Source of the DNA: Rosa chinensis
Lineage: Eukaryota; Streptophyta; Magnoliopsida; Rosales; Rosaceae
Reading direction: 5' to 3'
NCBI RefSeq assembly: GCF_002994745.2
Contig: NC_037088.1
Location: 2,237,001 to 2,301,000 of the forward strand
DNA length: 64,000 bases
Numbering within the stretch: position 1 is the stretch's first letter; every line of letters begins with the position of its first letter. A model generated the notes under the pieces. It did not search any database and was not told the DNA's origin. It was given only the letters and a program-made list of their open reading frames with translations. This document shows, in pieces, positions 46,501 to 57,235 of this stretch. Position numbers and translations under genes: made by a program.

Positions 46501-47604
46501 GATAAGTGGCCAAGCCTAGTTTCTTTTCCATTGGCTAGTTTGCCACCTTCTCTTAAAGATATAAAGATTCGAGGTTGCGATTCTCTTACTTATTTTGCAA
46601 GATATCAGATACCGCCAAGTCTAAGGAGAATAGAGATAAATAGATGCCAAAATTTGAAATCATTGGTGGAGGATGAGGAGGCGATAGGGGGCTCTTCATC
46701 TTCTTCTCCTTGTTTGATTCAGGATGAGGAGTCCTGTCTCGAGTATTTGAGCATATGGAACTGTCCATCTTTGATATCTCTATCATCCAGAGTCAAGCTA
46801 CCCAGGGCGCTTAAACACCTTCAGATACATACTTGCAGACGACTGGAGTCAATAGCTGATGCATTACATGATAACATTTCTCTCGAGTACATTCACATCT
46901 GGTATTGCTCAAATCTCCAATATTTACCAGAAGGTTTTTACCACCTCTTCAATCTTCAGAAGATGAGTATTTACGGTTGTAGAAGTCTTGTTTCCTTCCC
47001 GACAGGAGGGTTCCCAAGAAGTCCTTCCAACTTGAGAGAGTTTGAGATCACCAGTTGTGAGAAATTGGAGGCCTTACCCAAAGGCATGCACAACCTCAAC
47101 TCTCTTGAGATATTAAGGATCCCCTATTGTGAAGGTTTCACTTCCTTCCTAGAAGAGGGGTTGCCTCCTAACCTTCAGTCTCTTAAAGTTCTGAATCTCA
47201 AGAGTTGTAAACCACTCTTCGAATGTGGCTTGCACAGACTCACATCTCTTAGAGAGTTGTGGATCAGTGGTGAAGATCCGGAACTGGTTTCCTTTCCACC
47301 CAAGAAAGAGATGGTGCTTCCCAAATCTCTCATTAAGCTCATCATCGAAGACTTTCCGAATCTCAAGTATCTACCCAGCAAAGGGTTTCAGTCCCTCACA
47401 TCTCTTAAAAGACTCTATATCTGGAGTTGCCCCAAGCTACTGTCCTTTCCAGATGAGGGCAGGCTTCTTTCACTGACACAACTTAGTATCCGTCACTGTC
47501 CACTGCTAGAAGTGAGATGCAAACCAGGTAGAGGTCAGTATTGGCGCTCCATAGCCCACATCCCTTACATATGGTTGGGAGACAAGAGAATTCAAGCTCC
47601 GTGA
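43549..47604 (+). CDS. CC-NB-LRR disease-resistance receptor (RPP13-like-1 type)
   Basis: A single uninterrupted frame of 1351 residues. The N-terminal Rx-type coiled coil has an EDVID-like AYDIEDILDKF near residue 83. The NB-ARC motifs are all present: P-loop GMAGVGKTTLA (about 201-211), kinase-2 KKFLVVLDDVWD (about 274-285), RNBS-B GSKILVTTR, GLPL CNGLPLAARTLGG (about 368), RNBS-D CFAYCSILP, and MHD-type YVMHDL (about 489-494). About 25 irregular LRRs follow, many of the CxxLxxLP form. Such receptors sit in the cytosol, detect pathogen effectors directly or through guarded host proteins, and trigger hypersensitive cell death. No key residue is missing, so it is predicted functional. Intronless structure is common in this subgroup. 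The ligand cannot be inferred. Confidence 0.96.
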   Translation: MVLGEVFLGAFLQVLLDRLSPRAIINFASLHGASVDKKLKKWSSTLSTIGAVLYDAEEKQLTSEAVNLWLDDLKDLAYDIEDILDKFSIELLRRRVKEQHGAATISKVRSLIPQAKFNFHMNSKIKEITDRLRDISERKESLRLNDIGMSSNHYRAWKMPPSSCRPDGPVIGRDWDQSQVVGFLSVAEPSAINFHVVAILGMAGVGKTTLAGHVFNNDDDAMQQFDLKVWVYVSDEFNIVRVTKAILESITSEHCKLKEFSKVQDNLSKELTGKKFLVVLDDVWDTCDYDMWTKLQSPFRVGALGSKILVTTRHESVARMMGAIQVHNLKCISSDDCWQVFEQHSSLNINNSRPHNFESLRDKITAKCNGLPLAARTLGGLLRCKEIGEWEEILDNKLWSLSDKSGILPVLKLSYHSLPSNLKRCFAYCSILPNDYEFSEKQLILLWMADGLILHPEQSRQMEDLGGEYFQELLSRSLFQKSNKDSSQYVMHDLISELARWAAGEVCFRLEDNVDDNMQHLRCSPKARHSSYISGEFDGITKFVAFSEAKRLRTFLPFTLSENPQNYLTCKVTLDLVPKLQYLRVLSFNSYQITELPDSIGKLKYLRYLDVSHTPIRSLPESTSTLYNLQVLILESCSLLEALPTNMRNLINLRHLSNSSVHSLKGMPMQLGRLTNLQTLADFVVGKGSESGIREIGPLLHLRGTLHLSRLENVTDVEDARRADLISKKELDVLLLQWHELNGTGEREADVLDMLQPHRKLKELTIRRYTGEKIAAWVGSPSFTSMVLVNLEDCSKCRFLPPLGQLPSLKELFIKGMSGVESVGSEFYGEGSLPFPLLETLSFQNMQGWKEWIPLERHQGTKDFPCLKKLSIYACPKLEGVVPENLYSLEELVVRECDQLVVSIANYKELSVLCIRYCKGVVYRSVVDFQLLYLEITGCEELTCSLQNEDGFLQNLMSLRHLSIEGNSHLVQLQHLRLLQELHIDKWPSLVSFPLASLPPSLKDIKIRGCDSLTYFARYQIPPSLRRIEINRCQNLKSLVEDEEAIGGSSSSSPCLIQDEESCLEYLSIWNCPSLISLSSRVKLPRALKHLQIHTCRRLESIADALHDNISLEYIHIWYCSNLQYLPEGFYHLFNLQKMSIYGCRSLVSFPTGGFPRSPSNLREFEITSCEKLEALPKGMHNLNSLEILRIPYCEGFTSFLEEGLPPNLQSLKVLNLKSCKPLFECGLHRLTSLRELWISGEDPELVSFPPKKEMVLPKSLIKLIIEDFPNLKYLPSKGFQSLTSLKRLYIWSCPKLLSFPDEGRLLSLTQLSIRHCPLLEVRCKPGRGQYWRSIAHIPYIWLGDKRIQAP

Positions 47605-49365
47605 TTACAACTGATACAAGAGAAAACAGTTGGAATCTGAAATTGTAATATTCCCTTCCAGCAGGTAATTCCAGTTCTAGAGAAATCAAGATTATTCAAC
47701 ACAAGAAAGTTCCTTGCTATTATATATTACCTGATAGATACTATATCTTCTCCATTTTCAGACATGTTTTCAGAGCTTGGTGCACTTCAATGCCATTGTA
47801 GCTGCAGAAATCAGGTACAGTTGCTTAACTTCTTTGTATGTTGTGAATTGTGACAGCTGTTCCATCAGGGCAACTGCATTTACATTAATAAAACTTTATA
47901 TTAATTTATTTTTGATGAATGCAGTAAAACCTTTTTACCTTCATGAGTTCAGCAAACTAAGGCAGTATTTTACAACGACAACAGCTTGGAGGTCAATATT
48001 TGATTTGTTTCTACCCAAATGTGGGTTATAAAGGGTCAGGATTCAGGAGACTCAGCAGTCGATCAGGACTCAGACTCCCAAAAGAAAAAAAAACAGAAGT
48101 GAGGATAAGTTCTTTCTCATCTATCATTGCTGTTACATTTTTGCTACAAAATTAGAACTTTCTCCCGCATCATCTACTTAGATCCAGAGTGTGGTGTTTC
48201 AACAGCGTATGACTTGATATCGTTGAAGTTAGTTTGAAAATGTTCTGATGTATTTAGCTTTTCATTGTAGACCCTTGAAGGAGTAAAGCAGCATGGAAGT
48301 TAGAGAATTGTCTTTCTAATGGAGCCTTCTGATGGCGAAACTGCCGTGGAATATATTGAGTTGTTGTTCAAGATGATCAATTCCGAAAATGCTGGCATTT
48401 CGGAATTTTCGGTGATTCGGTGATTGTGCAGGAATTTCTGTGTACAACTTGAAAGCTATTTACTTAAGAAGTGGGCAAAGTTGAGTCTCTAGAAAGCAGC
48501 CTGCATACTAGCGTTTGACATAGATTCTACCTTCACATGCTTATAGAGCAAGGACAGAATTTTTGGGGAAGTACCAAAAATGCTGGTCCAACTGTTATCG
48601 GTCATAAGCTGCTAGTTCATCAAATACAATTTGCTTTTATGAACTCTTGAATTTCTTATTGTTATCTTGGCTTGGTAGTGCTGAAGGAAATAGTGGATCA
48701 ATGATTGCAACAAAGATATTTTGGGTAGTCTTCTGCGATTTCACAAAACCAGGGGGAGGAGACACCGATGCATATATGGATGATAAACATAATGTTATAT
48801 GTTTTTCATTACTAAAATAAGAAACACCATATGTTTTTTACTGTCTTTTTTAATTTTTATTATACTTTTCTGGACATATCCAAAGTGATGCTTTTAACTG
48901 GAAAATCAAAATATTCCATCATTTATTCTATAAAGACGGACGTACTTCTTGAGTTCTTGGGTTATAATCGTTAGTTACTTGCATTTCGTTTTGTTCTTGC
49001 TCATGTATTGCCTTCTTTTGTGAAGGACAGAACTTGATCTCAAATATGTTCTTGAACAGCTCTGCAATGTTCTCAAATATATTCAATCCACTTCTCAACT
49101 GTGTTTTGTGCATTCCTTTTGGACTATGTTTTGCGGAACACTGCCCAAACAGTTCTTACAAGAATTTATCAACAGTCCAAATATGTGAGGCTTCTCCTAG
49201 TCCACAGCTTTGCCAGTTCCAAAGGCATTAGAGTCCCAAATTTGTTAGCAAAGTGAAGAAACATCAAAATTGAAATGCCAAGTAGCCAAAAGCATCTAGA
49301 CAATATGCAATGTCAATCTCCATAATAATCCTATCACAAGTGATGAAAACAATCTCATACAAAAA
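47605..49365. other. Downstream of the CC-NB-LRR gene, no further gene seen
   Basis: This is 1.76 kb of AT-rich DNA. The first few hundred bases are probably 3' UTR. Small frames (for example 47777-48031 and 49034-49231) show no recognised domain. Nothing else identified. Confidence 0.4.
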
Positions 49366-50280
49366 TCAAGTCAACTTGTAAGCAAGTTGGAACAAAACTC
49401 CAGCTGACAAACCAGCAATACACAAGACAGAAACCCCACGAACCCGAATGAAAAAAACATTCAAATCCTTTGCAACCTGAAGAAGAGTCAGAATCTGCAG
49501 CCTACCTTGCTCCTCCATCTTCTTAAAGAAGTAGATTGGCTTCAGAGACTGCCTCAACATGAACGCCAAAGAGAAGGGAAACCCGAATGCCAAAAAGCTC
49601 TGAATTGATACTTCGGGTATTGGCGAAGACCGAGTCATGTATGAAATGTAAACTCCAAGGCCGAGCTGAACCAAACCCAGAACAGCCACAGTCCTGCTCA
49701 GACTATACATGTTCTTGGTCATCACTTCAAGGACTGTTCTGGTCTCATTGCCCAAATCAGAGAGGTCTCGCTCCACAGTCGGTCCTTCGATTTCTTGGTG
49801 CTTGAAATTTGGGTTTTGACTTGGGTACTGACTTGGGTTTTGGGGTTTCTCAGATTCTAATGAACCGGAGGTTGAAAGAAATCTGGGTCTATTACCCGAC
49901 GGCCATTTAAATCTGGGAGTGCTCAATTGGGTAAAACCAGATTGAAATTGTTGGGTTTTGGATCAAGAATCGAAGAAGACAAAGATGGATCAAAGGCCAA
50001 GCCTTTAGTGGATTTTTCATCAAAGGGTTTTAGATTTGGTGCTGTTCCTTTGTAGTCTTTGAAAATGGAGTTGGGGTTTGAAGTAGATATGAAAGGGTTT
50101 GAGGGTGTTTGTGAAAAAGTGGAATTGGAAGAGCGAGTGATGAAGGGTTTAGGAGTAGGGTTTTGGAGCTTTTGGGTGATGAAGTAGCTAGGTGGAGGAT
50201 ATGGAGGAGAACGATGAAGAAGAGTGAGAGGGTCTTACGAGCTTTGAGCTGAATCTGCGAGAGATGAAGGCGGCAGCCAT
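49366..50280 (-). CDS. Predicted mitochondrial membrane protein of unknown function (frame break)
   Basis: The best model is two exons on the minus strand, 50280-50239 and 50168-49366, with a 70-base GT-AG intron. The start [14 protein letters not shown] looks like a mitochondrial presequence. A low-complexity Ser/Pro/Asn region follows, then a C-terminal half with hydrophobic segments ([34 protein letters not shown], and [18 protein letters not shown] at the end). The upstream frame ([11 protein letters not shown]) and the downstream frame ([15 protein letters not shown]) meet only if one base is added near 49937-49938, where GG would need to be GGG; the model would then be 281 residues. There is no in-frame ATG upstream in the downstream frame. 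I do not recognise a named family; similar plant-specific proteins are annotated only as transmembrane proteins. Confidence 0.6.
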
Positions 50281-50327
50281 TGTTGAAGAACCAAAAATTG
50301 AGAGAGATGAGATGATTACACTTCAAT

Positions 50328-50790
50328 GAACCTAAAACCACAACCGCCAACGGAAGCCCCTGAGCGTACCCTAAAATATGGTAGCACAGATGCAAATAAT
50401 CTTCTGGTGGGGGACATTTCTTAAAAGCTTTCAAACTCAAAAGTTGAAGTGCTTCATCACAGTTTAACCCAATAGCCTTGTATGTAGCATCAACATCATG
50501 CGCCTTTAACAACTGAATATCTGTGGTGGTTATGATGATTCTACTCCCTGGACCAAACCAGTTGCGACTTCCAGCCAATTTCTCTAATTGTGTCAACTGA
50601 TCCACGTCATCAATAACAACAAGCACCTTTATTCTACACAACCGCCTTTCTATCATAGCAGCTCCTGTGTATTCATCCTCTATATTTTCAACTTTTGCCA
50701 TCTGGATTTTGGAAAGAAGTTTTTCTTGTAGAGAAACTAGGCCATTGGTTTTAGACATTTCTCTAACATTGGAAAGAAAGCAGGTTATTT
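50328..50790 (-). pseudogene. NB-ARC fragment of a TIR-NB-LRR-type resistance gene
   Basis: The minus-strand frame reads [18 protein letters not shown], then the kinase-2 motif [11 protein letters not shown] (Asp-Asp-Val-Asp, as in the TIR class), [12 protein letters not shown] (RNBS-B), a [12 protein letters not shown] region and [12 protein letters not shown] (GLPL). The P-loop and TIR domain before it and the LRR after it are absent. Homology stops abruptly near 50328, about 48 bases upstream of the ATG of the membrane-protein gene on the same strand. The open frame continues into that gene's leader, so a chimeric transcript is possible. It cannot be a working receptor. Confidence 0.88.
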
Positions 50791-51756
50791 TGGTTTGATT
50801 GATACAGAGTATGTTGGAGAGTTGTTAATAACTGGTGAGACTTTATATGACCCACAAATGAAGAGGCCCGGCCCAAATCAATTCAATAACCCACATTGAC
50901 CTCAATGGGATACTGCAAGAGCAGAAGAGAAACACAAGTTGAAGCAGAAGAAGCTTGCAAGAAAGGTAACATCTGAAACAATAAGGTATGACAGCCTCTT
51001 TCTCTTTCAATTCAAACATACTTCCTTTTCTTGATTCTTACATTCACGTTTCAAAAGTTCATCCTATTGTCATTTCTGGGTTTTCCTGTATTAGGTCATT
51101 TACAATCTTGTATCATTTTATGTATAGTGGTTTCAGTTTCACCCGTATCAAATAATATTTTCTTATAGTATATATTGTAGTAAATGGGAGGTTGGGATGG
51201 TACTTGTCTGCTAAATGAGGTCCCTCAAAATTAGTTCAATGATTTTCATTAACTGCAAAAAATAGTAGTTTTCAGTGTTAATTAAAGAGTAATAATGTTA
51301 CGATTGGAAGATGCTACAGATACTCAGACAACCCCTTATTTTCTTTTGGCCGCAATCAAGAATAGAGCACTGCACCAATCAGCTTCTTGTTGCAGAGAAA
51401 AGGGGTGAATGCTACTCCAATCTCCCACTCGCATTTCCATTGTTTTGGCACCCTTTTGTCATTGAAACTCCTAGTCTCTCGCCAAATTCCTGAATCTATA
51501 AATAATATGCCAGTGTCGTGTTCAAGTCCAAAAAACTTGTAGCTGTGTGTTGTGAACAACTTGCCTCGGGGTATGCATTGTGTTCAGTTTTTCTATGGAT
51601 GACAACTTCAAAACTATTAAGCTATGGTATTCGATTTTGTTACTTTCTTTCGGCCTTCCTCCAAAAGGTTTGTCCATTCCATGAGCTAAAACAAAATTGA
51701 TACACTAGATTACTTCGTTGCTATAAGGAGAAATTGAACTACTCTCCTTCACTCCT
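50791..51756. other. Intergenic, no gene seen
   Basis: AT-rich DNA without recognised domains. The antiparallel small frames at 51311-51559 are not supported as genes. Confidence 0.4.
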
Positions 51757-53058
51757 TGTAATACCCCAAAATTCTGTTTTCCATCAATAAGTCTTGCATT
51801 TGAGGAACTTAAGTTTGTGCCAAGTTTTATTTGCAAAATTTGTTACGATTTGCCATTTTAGTTTTTAATTTAAAGTATTTATTTTTCTTTACATTTGAAC
51901 TTTTCTTGAGTAATGATTTTCTCAAGTTTAGAAATATTATCTAAATGATACTAAGCCCAGCCCATTCTTGACATAAAACAAAAGCACTTGTACACCGATC
52001 TTTTCACCTGTTTTGGGAGATGATCGATTATTTTAGCCTCATTCCTTCCTTTTTCAGTATTCTCTTACCCATGTTCGTCAGCCAATTTTCATGCTCGAAT
52101 ACACCTAGATCCGAGCCTTAGATCGAAAAACATTCTTCATCAAAGTTGTTCTTCATCGTCGTGTCTATAACATATCCGAAAATCAGCTCAATCGGATTTG
52201 TATTGAGGTCTGTACATAAGTCTGAGTAGTGGTTGCTGAGAAATCAGCAATCAGCATATCTCGGGTTCAATTATTCATCTTCTTTTCCAATTCGAATCGG
52301 TTAAAGTGTTAAGAAATTGGTAGTGTAAATCCTTGGACAGCAAACGTGAAAGTTACTCAAGGGGGAGATCAATTGGAGCAAGCTGCTGAGGCCCATGATA
52401 CTGCAAAAACCACCTGATAAGCTTGAGGTAGGGGAAAAATTGTTTTTAAGCTTTAGGTATGCCACACTCCCTTCCAATTGTTGATTTTACGAAATGACTT
52501 TCTGTTTTGATTTGGAAAGTTAGAGAGTTGTTTTTCATTGACTTTCTGTTTTGATTTGGAAAGTTAGAGAGTTGATTCTCTGGCAATCTCTTATAGTTTT
52601 CAGCTATATGATGTTTATGTGGTTTGAGAAATTGTTGATATTTTCATGTTCAAAGTGAGCTTCTTTTAAAGTCGTTTCAAGAAGGCATAGAATGATTTTT
52701 GAGACAAATGCGATTTCGAAAACGATTTTTAAAACCCCTACTGGGCATTGTTTATGCTCACCCCCGTCTTCCTCAAAACCTTTTCAGGTGGCTCACTCTA
52801 TTTGTAAATAGCTTCTGGTCTAAAGCTAATTTTTGGTGGCATTGCTACGTGGAGAATCCTCTTGACTAGGAGAGATTGTGGGTGAACTTTGTTCATAATT
52901 TGAGAAGTTCTTGCAAAGGCTAGGTTGCTGTACGTACTTTTGACTTAATATCACTGGTACCTACTTGAGGAAGCTTTAGGTTCTACTTACATGGGATGTG
53001 AACAACCAAATGGGGTTGTAATGTTCATTGTAACCTTGTTGTAATCCTACGTATCTTT

Positions 53059-53237
53059 TGTAGAATCGCTGTAAATCTGTATGTAATTAGGATTTTATTT
53101 AATTAGGATATCCTGTAATTATGGAAAGATTGTTTCCTATTACAGTTAGACTACTCCTTTGTACTTGTATATATACCCTCATTGTGGGATAAATAGAATT
53201 ATCGAATTAACCTTGAATTGAAGTATTCTTTTCTACT
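53059..53237 (+). repeat. 5' LTR of the Copia element (179 bp)
   Basis: It begins TGTAGAATCG and ends TTCTACT directly before the primer-binding site. It contains a TATATATA-type promoter box near 53168-53175. Compared with the 3' LTR it carries about 17 extra bases near 53090-53110 that look like a local duplication of AATTAGGAT. Confidence 0.92.
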
Positions 53238-53250
53238 TGGTATCAGAGCC
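53238..53250 (+). other. Copia primer-binding site
   Basis: TGGTATCAGAGCC, complementary to the 3' end of plant initiator methionine tRNA, lies immediately after the 5' LTR. Confidence 0.9.
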
Positions 53251-53282
53251 AGGTTCAATCCTTTGAACTTGCCTGCATCCTT

Positions 53283-53331
53283 TGAATCCTGAATCCTGAA
53301 TCCTGAATCTTGAATCCTGAATCCTGAATCC
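53283..53331 (+). repeat. 7-bp minisatellite (TGAATCC)n in the Copia leader
   Basis: About seven head-to-tail copies of TGAATCC (one with TGAATCT) occupy the untranslated leader between the primer-binding site and the first ATG. Confidence 0.9.
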
Positions 53332-53448
53332 CAAAGCACACCACAAACCGCTGCGTACCACCACCATTAAAATCAAGCCATCCCTGAATTTTTGAAACCC
53401 TAGAAAAACCAAACCTAAAAAAAAAACAAACAAATCCCAAATTCCTCA

Positions 53449-56400
53449 ATGGCCGTTCAACGCCGACCAGGTCCTCCTCCAGGCTTCTCAGGTCCTTCTC
53501 CACGCCGTCCTCATGACAAACCAAACCCATACGCAAACAAAAAATGTGATGTCTGTGGGGAAGTAGGTCATACCAAGGAGCGGTGCTATGAAGTGATTGG
53601 CTACCCTGATTGGTGGGATTTCACCAGGAAACCGCGAAAGAATCCGGGCAAGGCGGCTATTGCTACTACAGAGGAAGAGCATCTCGACAATGCCTCCGCT
53701 AATGTAGCGCAGTCAGGTATGAAGGGTAAGGCTACTTTGAATAATACATGGATAGTTGATACAGGTGCATCTGACCATATGACCAATGACCCAAGTCTTG
53801 TGAAAAACCTTAGACGTTCCCCTCAAGACATTGTCTCTACTGCTGATGGTACTCCAACTCCGGTCACCGGAGAAGGTTCTATTGCTTTATCTGATCCTTT
53901 AACCCTTGAATCTGTCTTAGTTGTTCCATCACTAGCTTATAATCTCTTGTCTGTTGGTCAAGTTATTTTAGCTCTTGCATGTATTGTGACCTTCTATCCG
54001 TCTTTCTGTGTGTTTCAAGACATTCTGACTCGACGGATTCTTGGTTATGGTGTTAGAAGGGGGAAATTATACTATCTGGATTTGACAGAGACTGGAAAGA
54101 AACAGAAGCATCTTTTGGGACAAGCTAATCATATCAACGGGGTAGAGAATGCGAAGGAAGCTGTATGGTTATGGCATCGCTTTTTAGGTCATCTATCTTT
54201 TCGTTATCTTAAGAAGCTGCAACCTCAATTGTTTTCAGTTGTTAGCGATTTGGATTTCCACTGTGACATCTGCGAACTGGCCAAGAGTCACCGTATTTCA
54301 TATTCACCAAGTCTTAATAAAAGTCCTGTTCCTTTTATGAAGATTCACTCCGATGTCTGGGGTCCTGCGAAAATTCCTTCTCTTTCTGGAGCTCGGTATT
54401 TTGTAACGTTTATTGATGATTGCACTCGCATGACATGGGTGTCAATACTGAAGAATAAGAGTGATGTATTTGGAATGTTTACCGAATTTCACAAAATGGT
54501 GGCAACTCAGTATCAACAATCCATCAGAGTGTTTCAGTCTGACAATGGTGGAGAGTTTGTGAATGGCCCTATGATTGAGTTTTGCCGGTCACATGGAATT
54601 CGTCATCAAACCTCCAATTCTTATACTCCTCAACAGAATGGTTTAGCAGAACGGAAGAACAGGCAGTTGATGGAAGTTGTTCGTGCTTCCTTGTTTGGTA
54701 TGAATGTACCTCGATCCTATTGGGGAGAAGCAGTAAAATTAGCAGCATATCTTATCAACCGTACTCCTTCACGGGTGATTGAGTTTCAGAATCCTCATCA
54801 GAAGCTTCATACACTTTTGACCATCCCTTCTATGCCTAATTTGGAGCCCCGGGTGTTTGGGTGCACAGCCTATGTTCATATTCCCAAGCCTCAACGCAGC
54901 AAGCTTGATCCCCGTGCCCGTAAGTGTATCTTTGTTGGTTATGCTGACTTCCAGAAGGGTTATCAATGTTATGATCCTCTTACTGGCACTATACATGTCT
55001 CTCTTGATGTTGCTTTTCGTGAATCCGAGCCTTACTACTCAGGGGGAGCTTCTCAGTCTTCTCTTCAGGGGGAGAAAGGTTGTGAAGGGAATCCTCGTTC
55101 TCGTTCTATTATTGATTTTGATGTCTTTGAAGACTTGGAAAATTTGGAGGATAGATTTGAAGGTAGAAATTCGGAAACAGACAATGTGACTGCCGAACAG
55201 AGCATTGTAAATTCCGAAATAGACAATGCGACTGCTGAACGAAGTGTTGCGAATTCCGAAACAGAAAATGTGACTGCCGAACAGAATGCGACTGCCGAAC
55301 GAAGTGTCGCAAATTCCGAAATAGAAAATGTCACTGCCGAACAGAGTGTTGTGAATTCCGAGACGGAAGAGACAACTTTTTTGGATAGTTTGAATCAAAA
55401 TCAAGACATATCTGAAGCTCACACACAAGATATTTCCCCTTCTGCATCACCAACTGAAGATCCTGGTCAGAATGATCCACCTCAGGTACCCCTAAATTGT
55501 AATGAGTCTTTTGGGTTAGAAAGTGTCGAACCTAGGAAATCACAAAGGGTTACCAAGGGAATTCCTAAGAAACAATATGAACCAGATATCAAAGCCAAAG
55601 CTAAATACCCTATAGCTAATTTTATGTCTAACCATAGGATTTCTGGGTCACATGCACTTGTTGTTAATCAATTATCTACTGTATCTATTCCTAGTAACGT
55701 GCAGGAGGCATTGGCGGATCCAAAATAGACAAAGGCGATGAATGAAGAATTGGAAGCTCTTCAAAAGAATGCAACATGGGAGCTAGTACCTATGCAGGTT
55801 GGAAAGAAGACTGTAGGATGTCGTTGGGTATTTACTGTGAAGCTTAATGCAGATGGAACTATTAATAGATACAAGGCAAGGTTGGTTGCCAAAGGATATA
55901 CACAACGCTATGGGATTGATTATGAGGAGACTTTTGCACCTGTGGCAAAGATTAATACTGTCCGGATTCTAATCTCACTTGCAGCAAACAAAGATTGACC
56001 CTTGCACCAGTTTGATGTGAAGAATGCGTTTCTTAATGGGAATTTGGAAGAAGAAGTGTACATGGATGTGCCCCCAGGTGTTAAGAATTACCTAAGTGAC
56101 GTTGGCAAGGTGTGTAAATTGAAGAAGTCTTTGTATGGCCTGAAGCAGTCTCCAAGAGCTTGGTTTGGAAGATTTTCAAAGTCCATGAAAGCCTTTGGAT
56201 ACAGACAAAGCAATTCTGACCATACCTTGTTCATCAAGCGCAAGAGTGGTAAGATTACAGCTCTTATTGTGTATGTTGATGACATGATTGTTACAGGGGA
56301 TGATTCGAAAGAAATAAATGAATTACAAAAGTATTTGTCAAAGGAGTTTGAAATGAAGGATCTGGGACAACTGAAATATTTTTTGGGTATTGAAGTTGCA

Positions 56401-57228
56401 AGGTCTAAGAATGGGATTTCACTTTCACAGAGGAAATATGTTCTTGATTTACTTGCTGAAACGGGGATGCTGGACTGCAGACCCATCGAGACACCCATTG
56501 AGATGAATCACGGACTTGCTATCTATCCTGATCAAGTTCCAACTGATAAAGGGAGGTATCAACGTCTTGTAGGAAGGTTGATTTATCTTTCACATACTAG
56601 ACCTGATATTGCTTATGCTGTAAGTGTTGTTAGTCAATTTATGCATTGTCCTAGTGAAGAGCATATGGATGCAGTCTTTCATATTTTGAAGTACTTAAAG
56701 ATGGCGCCAGGTAAAGGGTTACTGTTTCAGAAAAAAGATGAATTGGAAGTTGTTGGGTACACAGATGCAGATTGGGCTGGTGATAAAACTGACAGACGTT
56801 CTACATCTGGATACTTCACTTTTGTTGGAGGGAACCTTGTCACTTGGCGTAGCAAAAAGCAGAAAGTTGTTGCCAGATCAAGTGTAGAAGCTGAGTTCCG
56901 AGGTATGGCACACGGAGTCTGTGAAATGTTGTGGATTCGTAATATCTTGAAAGACCTGGGATACAAGCTTAAAAAGCCTATGGATTTGCATTGTGATAAT
57001 ATAGCTGCCATTGAGATTGCACATAATCCAGTTCAGCATGATAGAACAAAGCATGTGGAGGTTGACCGTCATTTTATTAAAGAAAATCTTGACAGAAAGG
57101 TTATTCGCTTTCCATTTGTAAACTCAGAGGAGCAATTAGCTGATGTTCTTACTAAAGGAGTGTCCAGGAAGGTATTTGACAGCTCAGTTGACAAGTTGGG
57201 CATGATAGATATCTATGCACCAACTTGA
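53449..57228 (+). pseudogene. Copia polyprotein with short gag and two nonsense codons
   Basis: From the ATG at 53449: a zinc knuckle CDVCGEVGHTKERC (about residue 34), protease WIVDTGASDHM (about 101), a GAG-pre-integrase region LWHRFLGHLS, an integrase core with IDDCTRMTW and SDNGGEFVNG, reverse transcriptase with [12 protein letters not shown] and catalytic YVDDM (about 56270), and RNase H with TDADWAGDKTDRRSTSGY. The usual ~200-residue gag domain before the knuckle is missing. A TAG at 55726-55728 and a TGA at 55996-55998 interrupt the frame, both where Trp is expected ([12 protein letters not shown] and NKD-W-PLHQFDVK). The element could not make its full enzyme set unaided. Confidence 0.92.
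55165..55370 (+). repeat. In-frame 42-bp tandem repeats between integrase and reverse transcriptase
   Basis: About five units encoding the cycle NSE-x-x-N-x-TAE-x-S (for example ENVTAEQSVVNSE) are arrayed in frame. One unit is shortened. Unit length is 42 bases, or 14 codons. They lie in the normally variable linker between integrase and reverse transcriptase. Confidence 0.88.
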
Positions 57229-57235
57229 GGGGGAG

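Noticed and set aside
47777..49231. Small frames after the CC-NB-LRR gene as independent genes
   Set aside because: They are short, lack homology I recognise, and have no splice or start context that supports coding.
55039..55428. Minus-strand frames rich in FGS/FGI repeats
   Set aside because: They are antisense shadows of the in-frame 42-bp repeats of the Copia polyprotein.
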